Source: JAVJSU01 sp040219275 (GTDB lineage Bacteria; Chloroflexota; Anaerolineae; Aggregatilineales; Phototrophicaceae). From it: a stretch of 64,000 nucleotides of DNA. Every line of letters starts with the position of its first letter. The first letter of the stretch is position 1. Positions 44,275 to 53,327 of this stretch are shown here, piece by piece. Where the stretch lies: contig JAVJSU010000103.1 in NCBI GenBank assembly GCA_040219275.1, forward strand, positions 77,985-141,984. The letters run 5' to 3'. The notes below the pieces were generated by a model. It did not search any database. It was given only the letters and a program-made list of their open reading frames with translations, and was not told where the DNA came from. The position numbers and the translations under genes are program-made.

Positions 44275-45621
44275 CTAGATTCCTTTGTATTCAATAAATT
44301 CTGCTTCTAACTTATTTGCAAGCATATGTGCCAATGTTTCTGGTACATCACCAAAAATCACTTGTCCATTCCTAAAAATTGGAAGTCTACCTGATGCTAA
44401 TACTAGAGAACGTTCATAGATGTCAGGAGGACGGTTTTCCATTGCAATGCTCAAACGCTTCAAATTATGATCGTAATAGAATTCACACGTTTCACCTGTG
44501 CGTCTCATCATCAAGTATCGCAGTCCATACCAATCACCCTTGCGCCAACTATCACTCTCTGCGTGATAGAATAGCGTTAGTTGTGGATGGTCAAACCTTG
44601 AGGAAGTATGGGTTAGGCGATAGAGTCCAGTTTCTTTGGGCAATTCAATAGACTTGAATCCATTACTAAGCCACTGCTCGAAGGTATAATTTGCTTTGAC
44701 TATTGCGAGAGAGGGTAAGTCTGTCTCCCAAAACTCTAGATCGGGTAGATTGCTTGCGATTTCAAATCCTGCTAATCCTGCCATATATACTGGATGGTAG
44801 TCTTTTTCAAAATCTTGTCTGAAACTTTCAACAACTGATTGGCTTGTAAATGTTACCCGAATAACGTCAGGAGCATCACTATAGGGCTGTGGTTCAGTTT
44901 CGACCTGTGCAACTTTTTCTAATTCCTGAATTAGGATACGTGAGCGTTGTCCCGCTAGAAATGTTTGGTGCTGTCTTGAATTCGAATCTTTCACAACTAA
45001 TGTTGGAGGGGCAATAAACCAATTCTGTCCATCTTTAGTCAATTCGACGTGACCAAGTGATCGCAAACGACGCATTATGCGCCTCGAATATTCACTGTTG
45101 GGATCAAGACCTAGTTCTTTACATGCAGTTTTGAACTGTCGCCATGTTCCGCGTCCGTAAGCTGAAAGCCAATATATGAGGTTATTATATGACTCATTCA
45201 GACTGATGTCTGGTTTTTCTATGCTAGGTCTGCTTGCATAATTAAATGGATCAGAAGGTGTCAATTTAGCGGGTTTTAACATCTTGATCTGACGAAGGTT
45301 ATGTATTTCGAGTTCATTAGATATCCAGTTACCAGTCTTGATTTCCTCAAAATATAAGTGCATTCCTGAATCACGGAGTCCCAATCGATTTAGCATGGTG
45401 TAGAATTCGCTATGAATAGACTCAGGTACAATTCCTCTTTGCGCACTTACTACACCAACAAAGAAATAAAATTGTCCGCGATTATTCTTAGTCAGTTTCT
45501 CATAGCAGAAGCGAACCACAAAATCGCTAAGTTTATGTTGGCGCACAGCTGGTACAAGTCTACTAAGTATATCTTGCGGAGATCCCACTGTATTAAATGC
45601 AATATACCATCTCTCCATCAT
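44275..45621 (-). CDS. Uncharacterised winged-helix protein of the helicase operon
   Basis: A 448-residue protein. The first 120 residues (WYIAFNTVGSPQDILSRLV, FYFFVGVV, LYFEEIKTGNW) look like alpha/beta structure of unknown family. Residues about 145-225 (YNNLIYWLSAYGRGTWRQFKTACKEL, RIMRRLRSLGHVELT, WFIAPPTLVV) fit a winged helix. The C-terminus is unassigned. It is tightly packed between the 575-codon-type gene (stop 1 base before its ATG) and the giant helicase (3 bases), so these four genes form one transcript. It has no known catalytic motif; I infer a DNA-recognition or loading role. Confidence 0.7.
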   Translation of the reverse strand: MMERWYIAFNTVGSPQDILSRLVPAVRQHKLSDFVVRFCYEKLTKNNRGQFYFFVGVVSAQRGIVPESIHSEFYTMLNRLGLRDSGMHLYFEEIKTGNWISNELEIHNLRQIKMLKPAKLTPSDPFNYASRPSIEKPDISLNESYNNLIYWLSAYGRGTWRQFKTACKELGLDPNSEYSRRIMRRLRSLGHVELTKDGQNWFIAPPTLVVKDSNSRQHQTFLAGQRSRILIQELEKVAQVETEPQPYSDAPDVIRVTFTSQSVVESFRQDFEKDYHPVYMAGLAGFEIASNLPDLEFWETDLPSLAIVKANYTFEQWLSNGFKSIELPKETGLYRLTHTSSRFDHPQLTLFYHAESDSWRKGDWYGLRYLMMRRTGETCEFYYDHNLKRLSIAMENRPPDIYERSLVLASGRLPIFRNGQVIFGDVPETLAHMLANKLEAEFIEYKGI

Positions 45622-45622
45622 A

Positions 45623-47323
45623 CTAATTCCTCACCAAAGAGCCGTAGATTACAACTCCTAATTCTTCAGCAATTTGCCCAAAATCCATCAGACGGGAGGA
45701 TATATCTTCCCAGTTTAGAATTCGGATAAGCTTTTCATCAGATTGTCCGCTCTGTTCAACTACTATGCGATAGCTTCCAGGTTGCGTGAAAGGGACATCA
45801 ATCGGTTTACCTACTTCGATGTTTGTTGAAAATATAACTCGTTCAAGGTCGTCAAAGACGGATAAATAAGCATCTGGTAAGAATGCGGCTACGCTTATTT
45901 GTGGTGCATGTCCAATGATCCATCCCCCTCCTCTTGGAGCACGTAAACCGCCAGTCAGATTAATGCTGAAAGATGTATGTGGCTGTAACGTCAGTCTAAG
46001 TGTTTCATTCTCTAGATTTAGGCTCGATCGCGCTTCAGATTCAGATAGAATCGTGACCCCAACATACTCACACCATCGATCAAATACAGGGTTCATTGCT
46101 TGCCATTCAAGCAGGCCTTCATCCCTAAGCCTATTAAGGTCTGCTTGAATCTGTTCTTTTACAAGCAATATAAATTCAGTACCTAGTTCAATACCCTTGT
46201 CCCAGCTCGCATAAATTCCAGATTCAGGAGTATCGGGGTCAAGGGTGAGAACCCAAAAATCACGTGCTGGTAAGTATAGATCTTTAATAGAGGAGTTAAG
46301 TGAATGGATAGGAAGTTTTAAGCCTTCATTCAACTGGACTATATCGAGTGACCAGAGGGGCAAATACCAACCAGGACGTTCTTGTTCAAGCACACGACTA
46401 TCACCATTATAATCAACACTCAATTGAGCATTAATCAATTGTTTAGGTTGGGGTGGGAAGATAAAGTAATCTACCTCGCCTGAAAAGAAATCCTCGGAAC
46501 GATAAATTTTTGCCTCTAGTGATGTACGGATTCGAGGACCTTTTGATCTGCTACGTATATCGCCACCACCCGCTTCGCGCCACTCTTCGTAAACTTCATA
46601 ACAAGCAGAGCTGATGGCATCATAAGATCGAAGCCACATGTCACCCTTTGGGTCAAGAATTGCTTGCAAGTGCTTGGTTAAATACTGCGCATCTCTTCGT
46701 ATACGTTGCATCAACAAAACTTCATCATAGTTTTTGTGCCAATTTGAGGATGTAAAATGTCGCCATAATTTATTTTTATCGGACTGTCTCAATAAAGCCT
46801 GTGATATGGGGTAGCGCACATATTTATAAGGCCCATCACCCGAACGAGCCGTTGGTAGAAAACCTTGGTTACGTAACCAATTAGCCCAGTCTTGCCAAAG
46901 TCTTTCATCTTCTCCAGCATCTAAGCCTTTAGTTCTTCCTGGCTTATCAAATAACCCTAATAATTTATTTAAATGAGTAAAATAGTCTTTAGGGTCAACA
47001 GGTTTGTCCTCTTGTGTATCACCCATATAATGAGCCGCTAGCACCATTGCCGCTAAAAATCCAACATATTTTGGACGATCTTTACTGTCGCGGAGTGAAG
47101 GATTTGTAAAGCGTGAAAGTCTGACTTGATCCTTATGTATACATAAACCACGCACTGAATTGATGAAGTCTTGACTCCAACCACCTTCTGGTCGATCTCC
47201 AAACATAAATCCTATTGTCTCTAACGTTTCGTCATCGATGGATAGAAACACTCGTGTGCCAATACTCAAGCCTTGTATGGCATAGTCAATTATTGCGTTA
47301 TTCCACTCTTGGTAGGTTGCCAT
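45623..47323 (-). CDS. Uncharacterised first protein of the helicase operon
   Basis: A 566-residue soluble protein, ATG at 47321-47323 preferred over an upstream TTG. It opens ATYQEWNNAIIDYAIQGL then GTRVFLSIDDETLETIG, followed by a helical region and, after residue about 400, a beta-rich region (LTLQPHTSFSINLTGGLRAPRGG, VEVGKPIDV-like strands and FTQPGSYRIVVEQSG) that resembles an immunoglobulin-like domain. No catalytic motif is seen. It faces the GNAT-TGT operon across a 173-base divergent control region, so the two operons are probably regulated together. Confidence 0.7.
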   Translation of the reverse strand: MATYQEWNNAIIDYAIQGLSIGTRVFLSIDDETLETIGFMFGDRPEGGWSQDFINSVRGLCIHKDQVRLSRFTNPSLRDSKDRPKYVGFLAAMVLAAHYMGDTQEDKPVDPKDYFTHLNKLLGLFDKPGRTKGLDAGEDERLWQDWANWLRNQGFLPTARSGDGPYKYVRYPISQALLRQSDKNKLWRHFTSSNWHKNYDEVLLMQRIRRDAQYLTKHLQAILDPKGDMWLRSYDAISSACYEVYEEWREAGGGDIRSRSKGPRIRTSLEAKIYRSEDFFSGEVDYFIFPPQPKQLINAQLSVDYNGDSRVLEQERPGWYLPLWSLDIVQLNEGLKLPIHSLNSSIKDLYLPARDFWVLTLDPDTPESGIYASWDKGIELGTEFILLVKEQIQADLNRLRDEGLLEWQAMNPVFDRWCEYVGVTILSESEARSSLNLENETLRLTLQPHTSFSINLTGGLRAPRGGGWIIGHAPQISVAAFLPDAYLSVFDDLERVIFSTNIEVGKPIDVPFTQPGSYRIVVEQSGQSDEKLIRILNWEDISSRLMDFGQIAEELGVVIYGSLVRN

Positions 47324-47374
47324 AATTCTTAATTCTTCTGGTATGCACAAATATAGTAATAAACTGTAGACTTA

Positions 47375-47380
47375 ATTATA
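47375..47380 (-). promoter_or_regulatory. Candidate -10 box for the minus-strand helicase operon
   Basis: On the minus strand TATAAT, about 50 bases before the ATG of the first operon gene. No good -35 box is visible at 17 bases. It lies within the divergent control region. Confidence 0.4.
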
Positions 47381-47436
47381 GAGTGTAATTTGGCAGATAA
47401 GTATTAAGCTCGCCACAATTTGCGACATATTATTAA

Positions 47437-47488
47437 TCGTCAACCCAGATTTGATGTGATAAAATTCTGGGCAACCGACTGCCCAGAA
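47437..47488 (+). promoter_or_regulatory. Promoter and adjacent inverted repeat before the GNAT-TGT operon
   Basis: TCGTCA (47437-47442), 17-base spacer with extended TGTGA, -10 TAAAAT (47460-47465). It overlaps a perfect 9-bp inverted repeat TTCTGGGCA / TGCCCAGAA (47465-47488, 6-base loop), ending 8 bases before the GNAT start. The repeat sits at the expected transcription start and could be an operator or a 5' hairpin. Confidence 0.6.
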
Positions 47489-47496
47489 AGTGTATT

Positions 47497-47967
47497 ATGT
47501 TAGAAGTAAAGCCGATACAGTTAGAAAATATCGTCGACGTGAAGAAGTTAGCCGATGCGAATCGCAATTCGCTGGGTTTCATCCCTAAAAAGAAGTTCGA
47601 AGAAATTGTTGGGCAAAAACGCGGCACAGTCGCGTTCCAAAATGATATTATTGTTGGTTTCGTCGTTTATCGTCACCGTAAAATCGACTCACAAACCACA
47701 CTCTCAGAAATTTGTGTGCATAATGATTATCGTAATCAACATATTGGTTCAAAATTGATGCTTTCTCTTGTCCAAGACTGCGAACAACGGAGCCGCGAGT
47801 TTATTCAACTTAAATGTCCAGTTGATCTAGCCGCAAATGGATTCTACGAAAAACTTGGTTTTAGGTTACATGCTATTGAAGAAGGTAAAAAACGACAGCT
47901 TAATGTGTGGCGTTTAGCGATTTCGCATTGTCAAGCAGAATCGAAAACTGAAATATGGATTTTGTAG
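47497..47967 (+). CDS. GNAT N-acetyltransferase
   Basis: A 156-residue single-domain GNAT acyltransferase. The acetyl-CoA pyrophosphate loop is VHNDYRNQHIGSKLM near residues 75-89 (R/Q-x-x-G-x-A/G pattern as RNQHIG), and the C-terminal strand ANGFYEKLGF is characteristic. GNATs move an acetyl or other acyl group to an amine. The stop codon overlaps the start of the TGT-like gene by 13 bases, so the two are translationally coupled. Possible targets are the amine of an inserted modified base or a protein regulator; nothing in the sequence decides this. Confidence 0.85.
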   Translation: MLEVKPIQLENIVDVKKLADANRNSLGFIPKKKFEEIVGQKRGTVAFQNDIIVGFVVYRHRKIDSQTTLSEICVHNDYRNQHIGSKLMLSLVQDCEQRSREFIQLKCPVDLAANGFYEKLGFRLHAIEEGKKRQLNVWRLAISHCQAESKTEIWIL

Positions 47968-48998
47968 CATCAATGACTCATCGACCAAACGAGCTTCGCC
48001 AGATCATTGATATGTGGCGAGCGTCAGGTGATGAACGTAATCCGTTCGCTCGAACTATATATACACCCTTGTTTGCACAACAAGGTGTTAAACAATTGAT
48101 GATCGATGAATATCGGTCTGCTGGTGGTGTTATGTTCGACTCTGGAGGCTACTTTGTTCAACAAGGCAACATAACCTACGAATCACTATATCAGAAACTC
48201 AAAACATTTTATAACGAAAATCGATGGGGAAGTTGGTACGTTTTGCCTGATTATGTGCCGACATCAGATCTATCTCCGAGTGAGGTTGAAGAACGGATAC
48301 AGGCAACCATTACGGTCACACGCCTTTTCTATACCGAAATGCCAGAAGAACTGAAAGATCGTGCTTTGCCAGTAGTACAAGGCTATACCCGTGAGCAAAT
48401 CAAAGCATGTGTTGATGCTTATGCAGATCTAGGGGTTTCTTATGTTGGCTTCGGGAGTTTTGCTACGAGTGGTATGAACAATAGTATCAACATGATTCAA
48501 AATCAATCTTACGAGATGGCAGCATTTGTGAAAGAACAAGCAGATAAACACAACATGAAAGTACATCTATTTGGTATTGGCACACCCGAAGTGCTCTTTA
48601 AATTCATGGAACTTGATATTGATAGCTTCGATAGCTCTGGTTGGAGCCGAACAGCAGGGTATGGCAATGTATATTTACCCTTTATTGGTAGACGAAGCAT
48701 AACAACACGAATGATTCGTGAAGTAGGTGGTAAAGCCTATCGTCAAGAAGATTTCATGCTTTTAAAGGATGCTACAGAACATGACTGTCCCTTTTGTCGT
48801 GATTATGAAACTTTGAAGCACAGTAGAATTAAGCAGATGGTTCACAATCTGTTTGTTATGATGGACACAGTAGAAGGATTAAATCGTGGAGAAGTTATCA
48901 TACCAGAGCTGGTAGGCATTAACCCATCTCGTTACAAAAGCTTGCGATCACGCCAGCATTATCATCTACCAAGTGTAAAGGAGCATGATGATGAGTAA
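47955..48998 (+). CDS. tRNA-guanine-transglycosylase-like base-exchange enzyme (DpdA-related candidate)
   Basis: A 347-residue TIM-barrel protein of the TGT superfamily. FDSGGYFVQQ (61-70) corresponds to the DTGGFQ/DSGGFQ substrate site, VVQGY then VSYVGFGSF (about 140-160) to the QGG...GGL block, and IDSFDSSGW (about 221-229) to the segment bearing the catalytic Asp (DMFDCVLPTR in queuosine TGT). A C-terminal CPFC (278-281) plus HN (about 297) resembles the zinc site. Queuosine TGT details (PTR.GR) are absent, so it is not housekeeping Tgt. DpdA relatives insert 7-deazaguanines into DNA. Context of methylase, helicases and ATPases favours DNA, not tRNA; substrate inferred. Confidence 0.72.
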   Translation: MDFVASMTHRPNELRQIIDMWRASGDERNPFARTIYTPLFAQQGVKQLMIDEYRSAGGVMFDSGGYFVQQGNITYESLYQKLKTFYNENRWGSWYVLPDYVPTSDLSPSEVEERIQATITVTRLFYTEMPEELKDRALPVVQGYTREQIKACVDAYADLGVSYVGFGSFATSGMNNSINMIQNQSYEMAAFVKEQADKHNMKVHLFGIGTPEVLFKFMELDIDSFDSSGWSRTAGYGNVYLPFIGRRSITTRMIREVGGKAYRQEDFMLLKDATEHDCPFCRDYETLKHSRIKQMVHNLFVMMDTVEGLNRGEVIIPELVGINPSRYKSLRSRQHYHLPSVKEHDDE

Positions 48999-49803
48999 AA
49001 CCACTGGCTTTCACGTTCGCCATGATCTACAACCAAGCTTTACATACGAATTATTGATGCTCCTTCGCGCAGGAAAGACAGAGCAAACTGAAGAAGAATT
49101 ACAAAATGCGGCTCATGCACAGGGCTTTATGCTAAGACAACGCAACAGTTATGGCAAACTTCTGAAATCCTTAGAGGAACTTAATCTAATAGAGAAAAAC
49201 CGGAAAGCAGTTGCTCTAACAGAAATAGGACACACCATTTCTGAGGCAGTTCTGTTTCAGCGACCACTACTGGGTGAATTGATCCATGTCCTCTATTATA
49301 CACTGTTCGATTCGGACTCAGCACTCAGATTCTCATGGAGTTATCGCACCGTTTGCCAGCATCTTTGGATGACAGCTCCTTGTAGCGTCAATCGTGACAG
49401 ACTCGTTAATATTGTGACACAAAACGCAGTTGATCAATTTGATGAAAATAGCATCTCATTTAGTACACAAAGTGTAATGGGAATACTCTATTGGATTGAA
49501 AGTCTTTATCCAAATTGCCTCGATAAAGGTAAGACAACGTTTTCACGAAGGTTGTATTGTCCTATTGAAACATTCGTCTTGGCACTCAATCATTTGTATG
49601 AGCAACATCGTGGTGACGGCTTATCACTTTTACTGACTCCGGAAATTAGACAAGAAGTATGTCAAATATGCCTCATCGTTCCAGAATCTTTTCAGGAAAT
49701 GCTGGAGCAGACTGAAACTAGCTTTGAGAGTGTCCAAGTGCGACGCGAACGAGGTGAAAGACTAATCATGACCGGGTTTAATTGGAACTTTTTGAAAGAG
49801 TAA
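48985..49803 (+). CDS. Winged-helix partner protein 1 of the tandem ATPase module
   Basis: A 272-residue protein whose start overlaps the TGT-like stop (three ATGs in a row after AAGGAG, so the true start may be 48988 or 48991). It opens TGFHVRHDLQPS; residues about 45-75 (LRQRNSYGKLLKSLEELNLI) look like a winged helix; the C-terminal part has RLYCPIETFVLALNHLY and VCQICLIVPESF. The same three blocks recur in the 53327 gene (FHVRHEVNP, RHYCPPELLLLALGYM, LCRVCLIQDESL), so the two are paralogues. Each is followed by a giant ATPase gene, so each probably works with its ATPase. No known name. Confidence 0.7.
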   Translation: MMMSKTTGFHVRHDLQPSFTYELLMLLRAGKTEQTEEELQNAAHAQGFMLRQRNSYGKLLKSLEELNLIEKNRKAVALTEIGHTISEAVLFQRPLLGELIHVLYYTLFDSDSALRFSWSYRTVCQHLWMTAPCSVNRDRLVNIVTQNAVDQFDENSISFSTQSVMGILYWIESLYPNCLDKGKTTFSRRLYCPIETFVLALNHLYEQHRGDGLSLLLTPEIRQEVCQICLIVPESFQEMLEQTETSFESVQVRRERGERLIMTGFNWNFLKE

Positions 49804-49811
49804 CATAACTT

Positions 49812-52800
49812 ATGATATTAAATGATGGACTACGGATTCTCGTCGATAAAGAACCAGTTGTAGCAACACATGTTGGTATTTTTGACGCAGACAATGCAGA
49901 AAATACTTATCAACGTTACCGTTCTGAGATAGAGACCTTCGTTGTTGCACCGGATATACTCCGCTATCAACGCCAGTTTGTACAAACTGTGTTAGAACAA
50001 CAAACAACAATCGCCTGTCTCGTTGCACCGTTCGGTTATGGTAAAACCAGTACAGCAATTAATATATGGAATGCGTGTCAAGAAGCGAATTTATTGGCAG
50101 TTCCTCCTTTTAGCTGTAATTCAATTGCCGAGATGGGACAAGCCATTGCAACTGCGCTAATTCATCGTCTCGAATCTCTCGGAAATGTTGAAAATGCTAG
50201 TGAGGTGCGCCAAGCTTTTAACAAATACCTTACCTCATCTGCCAAGAGACTTGCAGAAAAAGATGCTGAGCTTTATGGTATTAGCCTTGAAGTTGCTCTC
50301 CAAAGTATTGAAGATAAGATAAAATCAGGTCACCTCCAATTGGAAGCCAGCGCCAATCATCTGCTCAGTTTTTTAGAAGAACTGGTTGCGATTGTCTTAA
50401 ACAGTGGTTTTCAAGGGCTAGTTATTATAGTTGATGAGTTCCAGCAATTCTTGGGAAATATCAATAAAGGTGTAATCACCAATTTCAGGACGCTGATTTG
50501 GGGTCTGCAAACACGTGGGGAATTACCACTGGCGTTTCTTATCACAATGGATCCAGATACCGAACGGAATCTCACTGATCGTGGAGCTGATATATTACAT
50601 CGTATTCGCAATCATGGACTGTATCTCACTTTTTCAAGTATCTATGACCGTGAGTTTCCGCGTGAACTATGGAGTCGCTATGCTGAAACATTTGGCTTTA
50701 CAAAAGATAGTGCAAACATCGTTGACCATGCGACCCTTGAATCAATAGGACAGATTTGCGAACGACCAGACCTTAGCAATGGACCAAGAACAGTTATCAA
50801 TATTTTCCAACGTATTGCCACATTGCAAATATCACGTAAACAAGCTTATTCCCCTATTGATCTTATCAATGATTTCCTAACGGGTGATATTCGCTTTGAT
50901 GGAGATCGGGGCACGATTGCGTCATTAGTAAACGAAATCACCTCCTATGATTACATCAAGCGTTCTAATGAACGTGTAGAAACCATTAAACTCATCGCCG
51001 CATTTCCGCGAGGTTGTCCACCGGAGGTCGCTGATAAATACAAAATTAGAGAAGCATATAATTATCTACTTGATGAATTGCGTGGTGAGATATTCGTTGA
51101 ATTACCAGAGGGTGTTGCCCTGGTTGACCTCCAAAAGGTTGGTAAACCACCAAACAAACTAAATATCATATTAAAGAAATATTGGCTTCAAATCACCGAA
51201 GAAGAAATTATTTCTGACAAAGCTTTGGAGTATTTTTCCAAATATGGGGTCGCACCGCTTTTCCCAGATTATGTTAGCAACCAAAATGGGTGGAAAGCAG
51301 AAACTGATCGCTTCCTCCTGACTTCTTCAGGTGGCTACTTTCGAGTATATGAAGGTACGTTTTTTGAGGAGTACCCCCACCGCCGAATTGCTGTTCAAGT
51401 ATGTTTTGAACTTGAGAATATAGTTGTTCCTGATGGATATGTTGACGCACAATTTGTGTTTTTAATTCAGCGTACAGATGTAAACGAACCTATATTATCA
51501 GAAGATATTCATGCCATTCCTACGTATATCATACCTATACCCGTTCACCAAGAGTATAGTCGTCATTTACCACGAGATATTCGTGATATAGAGAACTTCC
51601 TAAGTCCGGTGGTTCTCACACCAGGAGTGTTGGTCAGCCTTCTGAACTATATCACAGAGCAAGTTCCTAAGATTGAAGGGATGTCCGAGCAGGAACACCA
51701 GCGAATCCTTGATACACATGCTAAATTGCAGGAATTTTTGCTTACAATGTCGATTAGTGATCAAACTTTTGAACCGTATGGTATCACTATCTATTCTCGT
51801 GGAATTCAAGCATTCCGTGATGCGCTTTTCAATATTCTTCGAGATCAATATCCTAATTATCAATCAATTATGATGGCATCTTCTTGGCGACGCTTACTAG
51901 ATCAATATCTACAAGCTCTGGAGCAAGTAAATAGTGCACAACGACGTGGAATAGAACCGCTTTCTGCTCAGAAATCTGAGTTAGCTATGGTTTTTGAACT
52001 GCGACAGTATGCAGGCTTCGAGAGTTATGCCAAGCAATATAATGGTTTAGTTGAAGTTATTGACTGGCGTGGAGATTCAGGCTCAATTATTTTTCATCGC
52101 CATCCACAAGAGAATGTTCTCATTGAAGCAATCAGCCTAGCCGCAGGGCTAGATGAAGATTCAGTATATATAATTTCTCGTCAACAGGGCTATTTGGATG
52201 AAGAAACTCAATATCTAATAGATTTCCTGCTACTACGTGGATACATTGAACATGCAGAGAATAATAATCGTTTAGTTCTTGCATCTACATTTACACTAGA
52301 TGAGCTTATTGGTATTGCTCGTCAAACGCTAGATGAGATTGAATACATCAAGAGATTATCTAGTTCAAAGCAATACGAACAGTTACACATGCAAGTTAAG
52401 GAAATTCTCACATCCCTCAGAGATGAAACTATTGACTTGTCAGATGCACAGGTTCGATTGTTACAGTATCAACGCCAAATTCAGGTAGAATGTAAACAAA
52501 TAGTTATAGATATGCGTGCTACTGTTCAATCCAGAATAGAAAATCTTTACAGATATCGAGCACGGTTTGACGAGCCTCTGCTTGAATCTTCGACTGGCAT
52601 TTTTCTTGATGCACACGTTAATGGTGCTCAACGTACACTACAAAAAAACATTGCTAGTTTGTCTTCCAGAATCCAGAAACGCATTAGTGCGATGCGTGAG
52701 CCACTAGAACAATCAATTGATCTTGCTGTTGGTGACTTCGCACCTTTTGAAAGCTATATTTCCCAAGCTCAGAAGCAATTACAGCTTGCAGAGCAGGAAG

Positions 52801-53327
52801 AATCTGATGCTCAAGCATTATTAGAACAATGTGCTGTACATCACGATTGGGTTCAACTTGTAGATCGCCTAAAGCGCCTCAAAGATATGATAGCAACGGC
52901 AGCCGAGATTACTGATACCCACCTTCTGGAACAGACCCTTGAGCGCGTTCAATGGGATATGCAACAAGAACTAGCTAGTGAAGGGTTAAAGCAATATCGA
53001 TCCATCTACAACCAATTTATTGAACCAATCAATGGGATACAACGGGAACTAGAGACATTATCTCGCCTAGCAGAAACACGATCTAGAAATGGTGCTTTTT
53101 CACATGCTACAAGAGCCGACAGGGAAATTGAGAATCAGCCCTATTCAGCAACACTTACTGCTTCTGAAGATGAGACCATTCTGTCCGAACAATTAGAATC
53201 CAAGCAAGTGAACCTCAAGGCAATGTTTGAAGATAGCACAAAACAAGAAAGCGAATTTCTCCAACATCTCATAAATCTCAATGAGACTGGTGAAATTATT
53301 GTGTATCAGAGGAAGAAACACAAATAA
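49812..53327 (+). CDS. Giant P-loop ATPase 1 (BrxC/PglY/DpdH-like architecture)
   Basis: A 1171-residue ATPase. Walker A is FGYGKTST at 74-81, Walker B LVIIVDEFQQFL near 202-213, and ELPLAFLITMDP near 235 is a sensor-like strand. It also carries the shared signatures IYDREFPRELWSRYAETF and DLSNGPRTVINIF. After about residue 600 it has no recognised fold until a long coiled coil (residues about 830-1130). Layout, size and the early P-loop recall the BREX ATPase BrxC/PglY. Its paralogue is the 54133 gene. It starts 8 bases after its winged-helix partner and ends overlapping the next partner gene by one base. Confidence 0.75.
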   Translation: MILNDGLRILVDKEPVVATHVGIFDADNAENTYQRYRSEIETFVVAPDILRYQRQFVQTVLEQQTTIACLVAPFGYGKTSTAINIWNACQEANLLAVPPFSCNSIAEMGQAIATALIHRLESLGNVENASEVRQAFNKYLTSSAKRLAEKDAELYGISLEVALQSIEDKIKSGHLQLEASANHLLSFLEELVAIVLNSGFQGLVIIVDEFQQFLGNINKGVITNFRTLIWGLQTRGELPLAFLITMDPDTERNLTDRGADILHRIRNHGLYLTFSSIYDREFPRELWSRYAETFGFTKDSANIVDHATLESIGQICERPDLSNGPRTVINIFQRIATLQISRKQAYSPIDLINDFLTGDIRFDGDRGTIASLVNEITSYDYIKRSNERVETIKLIAAFPRGCPPEVADKYKIREAYNYLLDELRGEIFVELPEGVALVDLQKVGKPPNKLNIILKKYWLQITEEEIISDKALEYFSKYGVAPLFPDYVSNQNGWKAETDRFLLTSSGGYFRVYEGTFFEEYPHRRIAVQVCFELENIVVPDGYVDAQFVFLIQRTDVNEPILSEDIHAIPTYIIPIPVHQEYSRHLPRDIRDIENFLSPVVLTPGVLVSLLNYITEQVPKIEGMSEQEHQRILDTHAKLQEFLLTMSISDQTFEPYGITIYSRGIQAFRDALFNILRDQYPNYQSIMMASSWRRLLDQYLQALEQVNSAQRRGIEPLSAQKSELAMVFELRQYAGFESYAKQYNGLVEVIDWRGDSGSIIFHRHPQENVLIEAISLAAGLDEDSVYIISRQQGYLDEETQYLIDFLLLRGYIEHAENNNRLVLASTFTLDELIGIARQTLDEIEYIKRLSSSKQYEQLHMQVKEILTSLRDETIDLSDAQVRLLQYQRQIQVECKQIVIDMRATVQSRIENLYRYRARFDEPLLESSTGIFLDAHVNGAQRTLQKNIASLSSRIQKRISAMREPLEQSIDLAVGDFAPFESYISQAQKQLQLAEQEESDAQALLEQCAVHHDWVQLVDRLKRLKDMIATAAEITDTHLLEQTLERVQWDMQQELASEGLKQYRSIYNQFIEPINGIQRELETLSRLAETRSRNGAFSHATRADREIENQPYSATLTASEDETILSEQLESKQVNLKAMFEDSTKQESEFLQHLINLNETGEIIVYQRKKHK

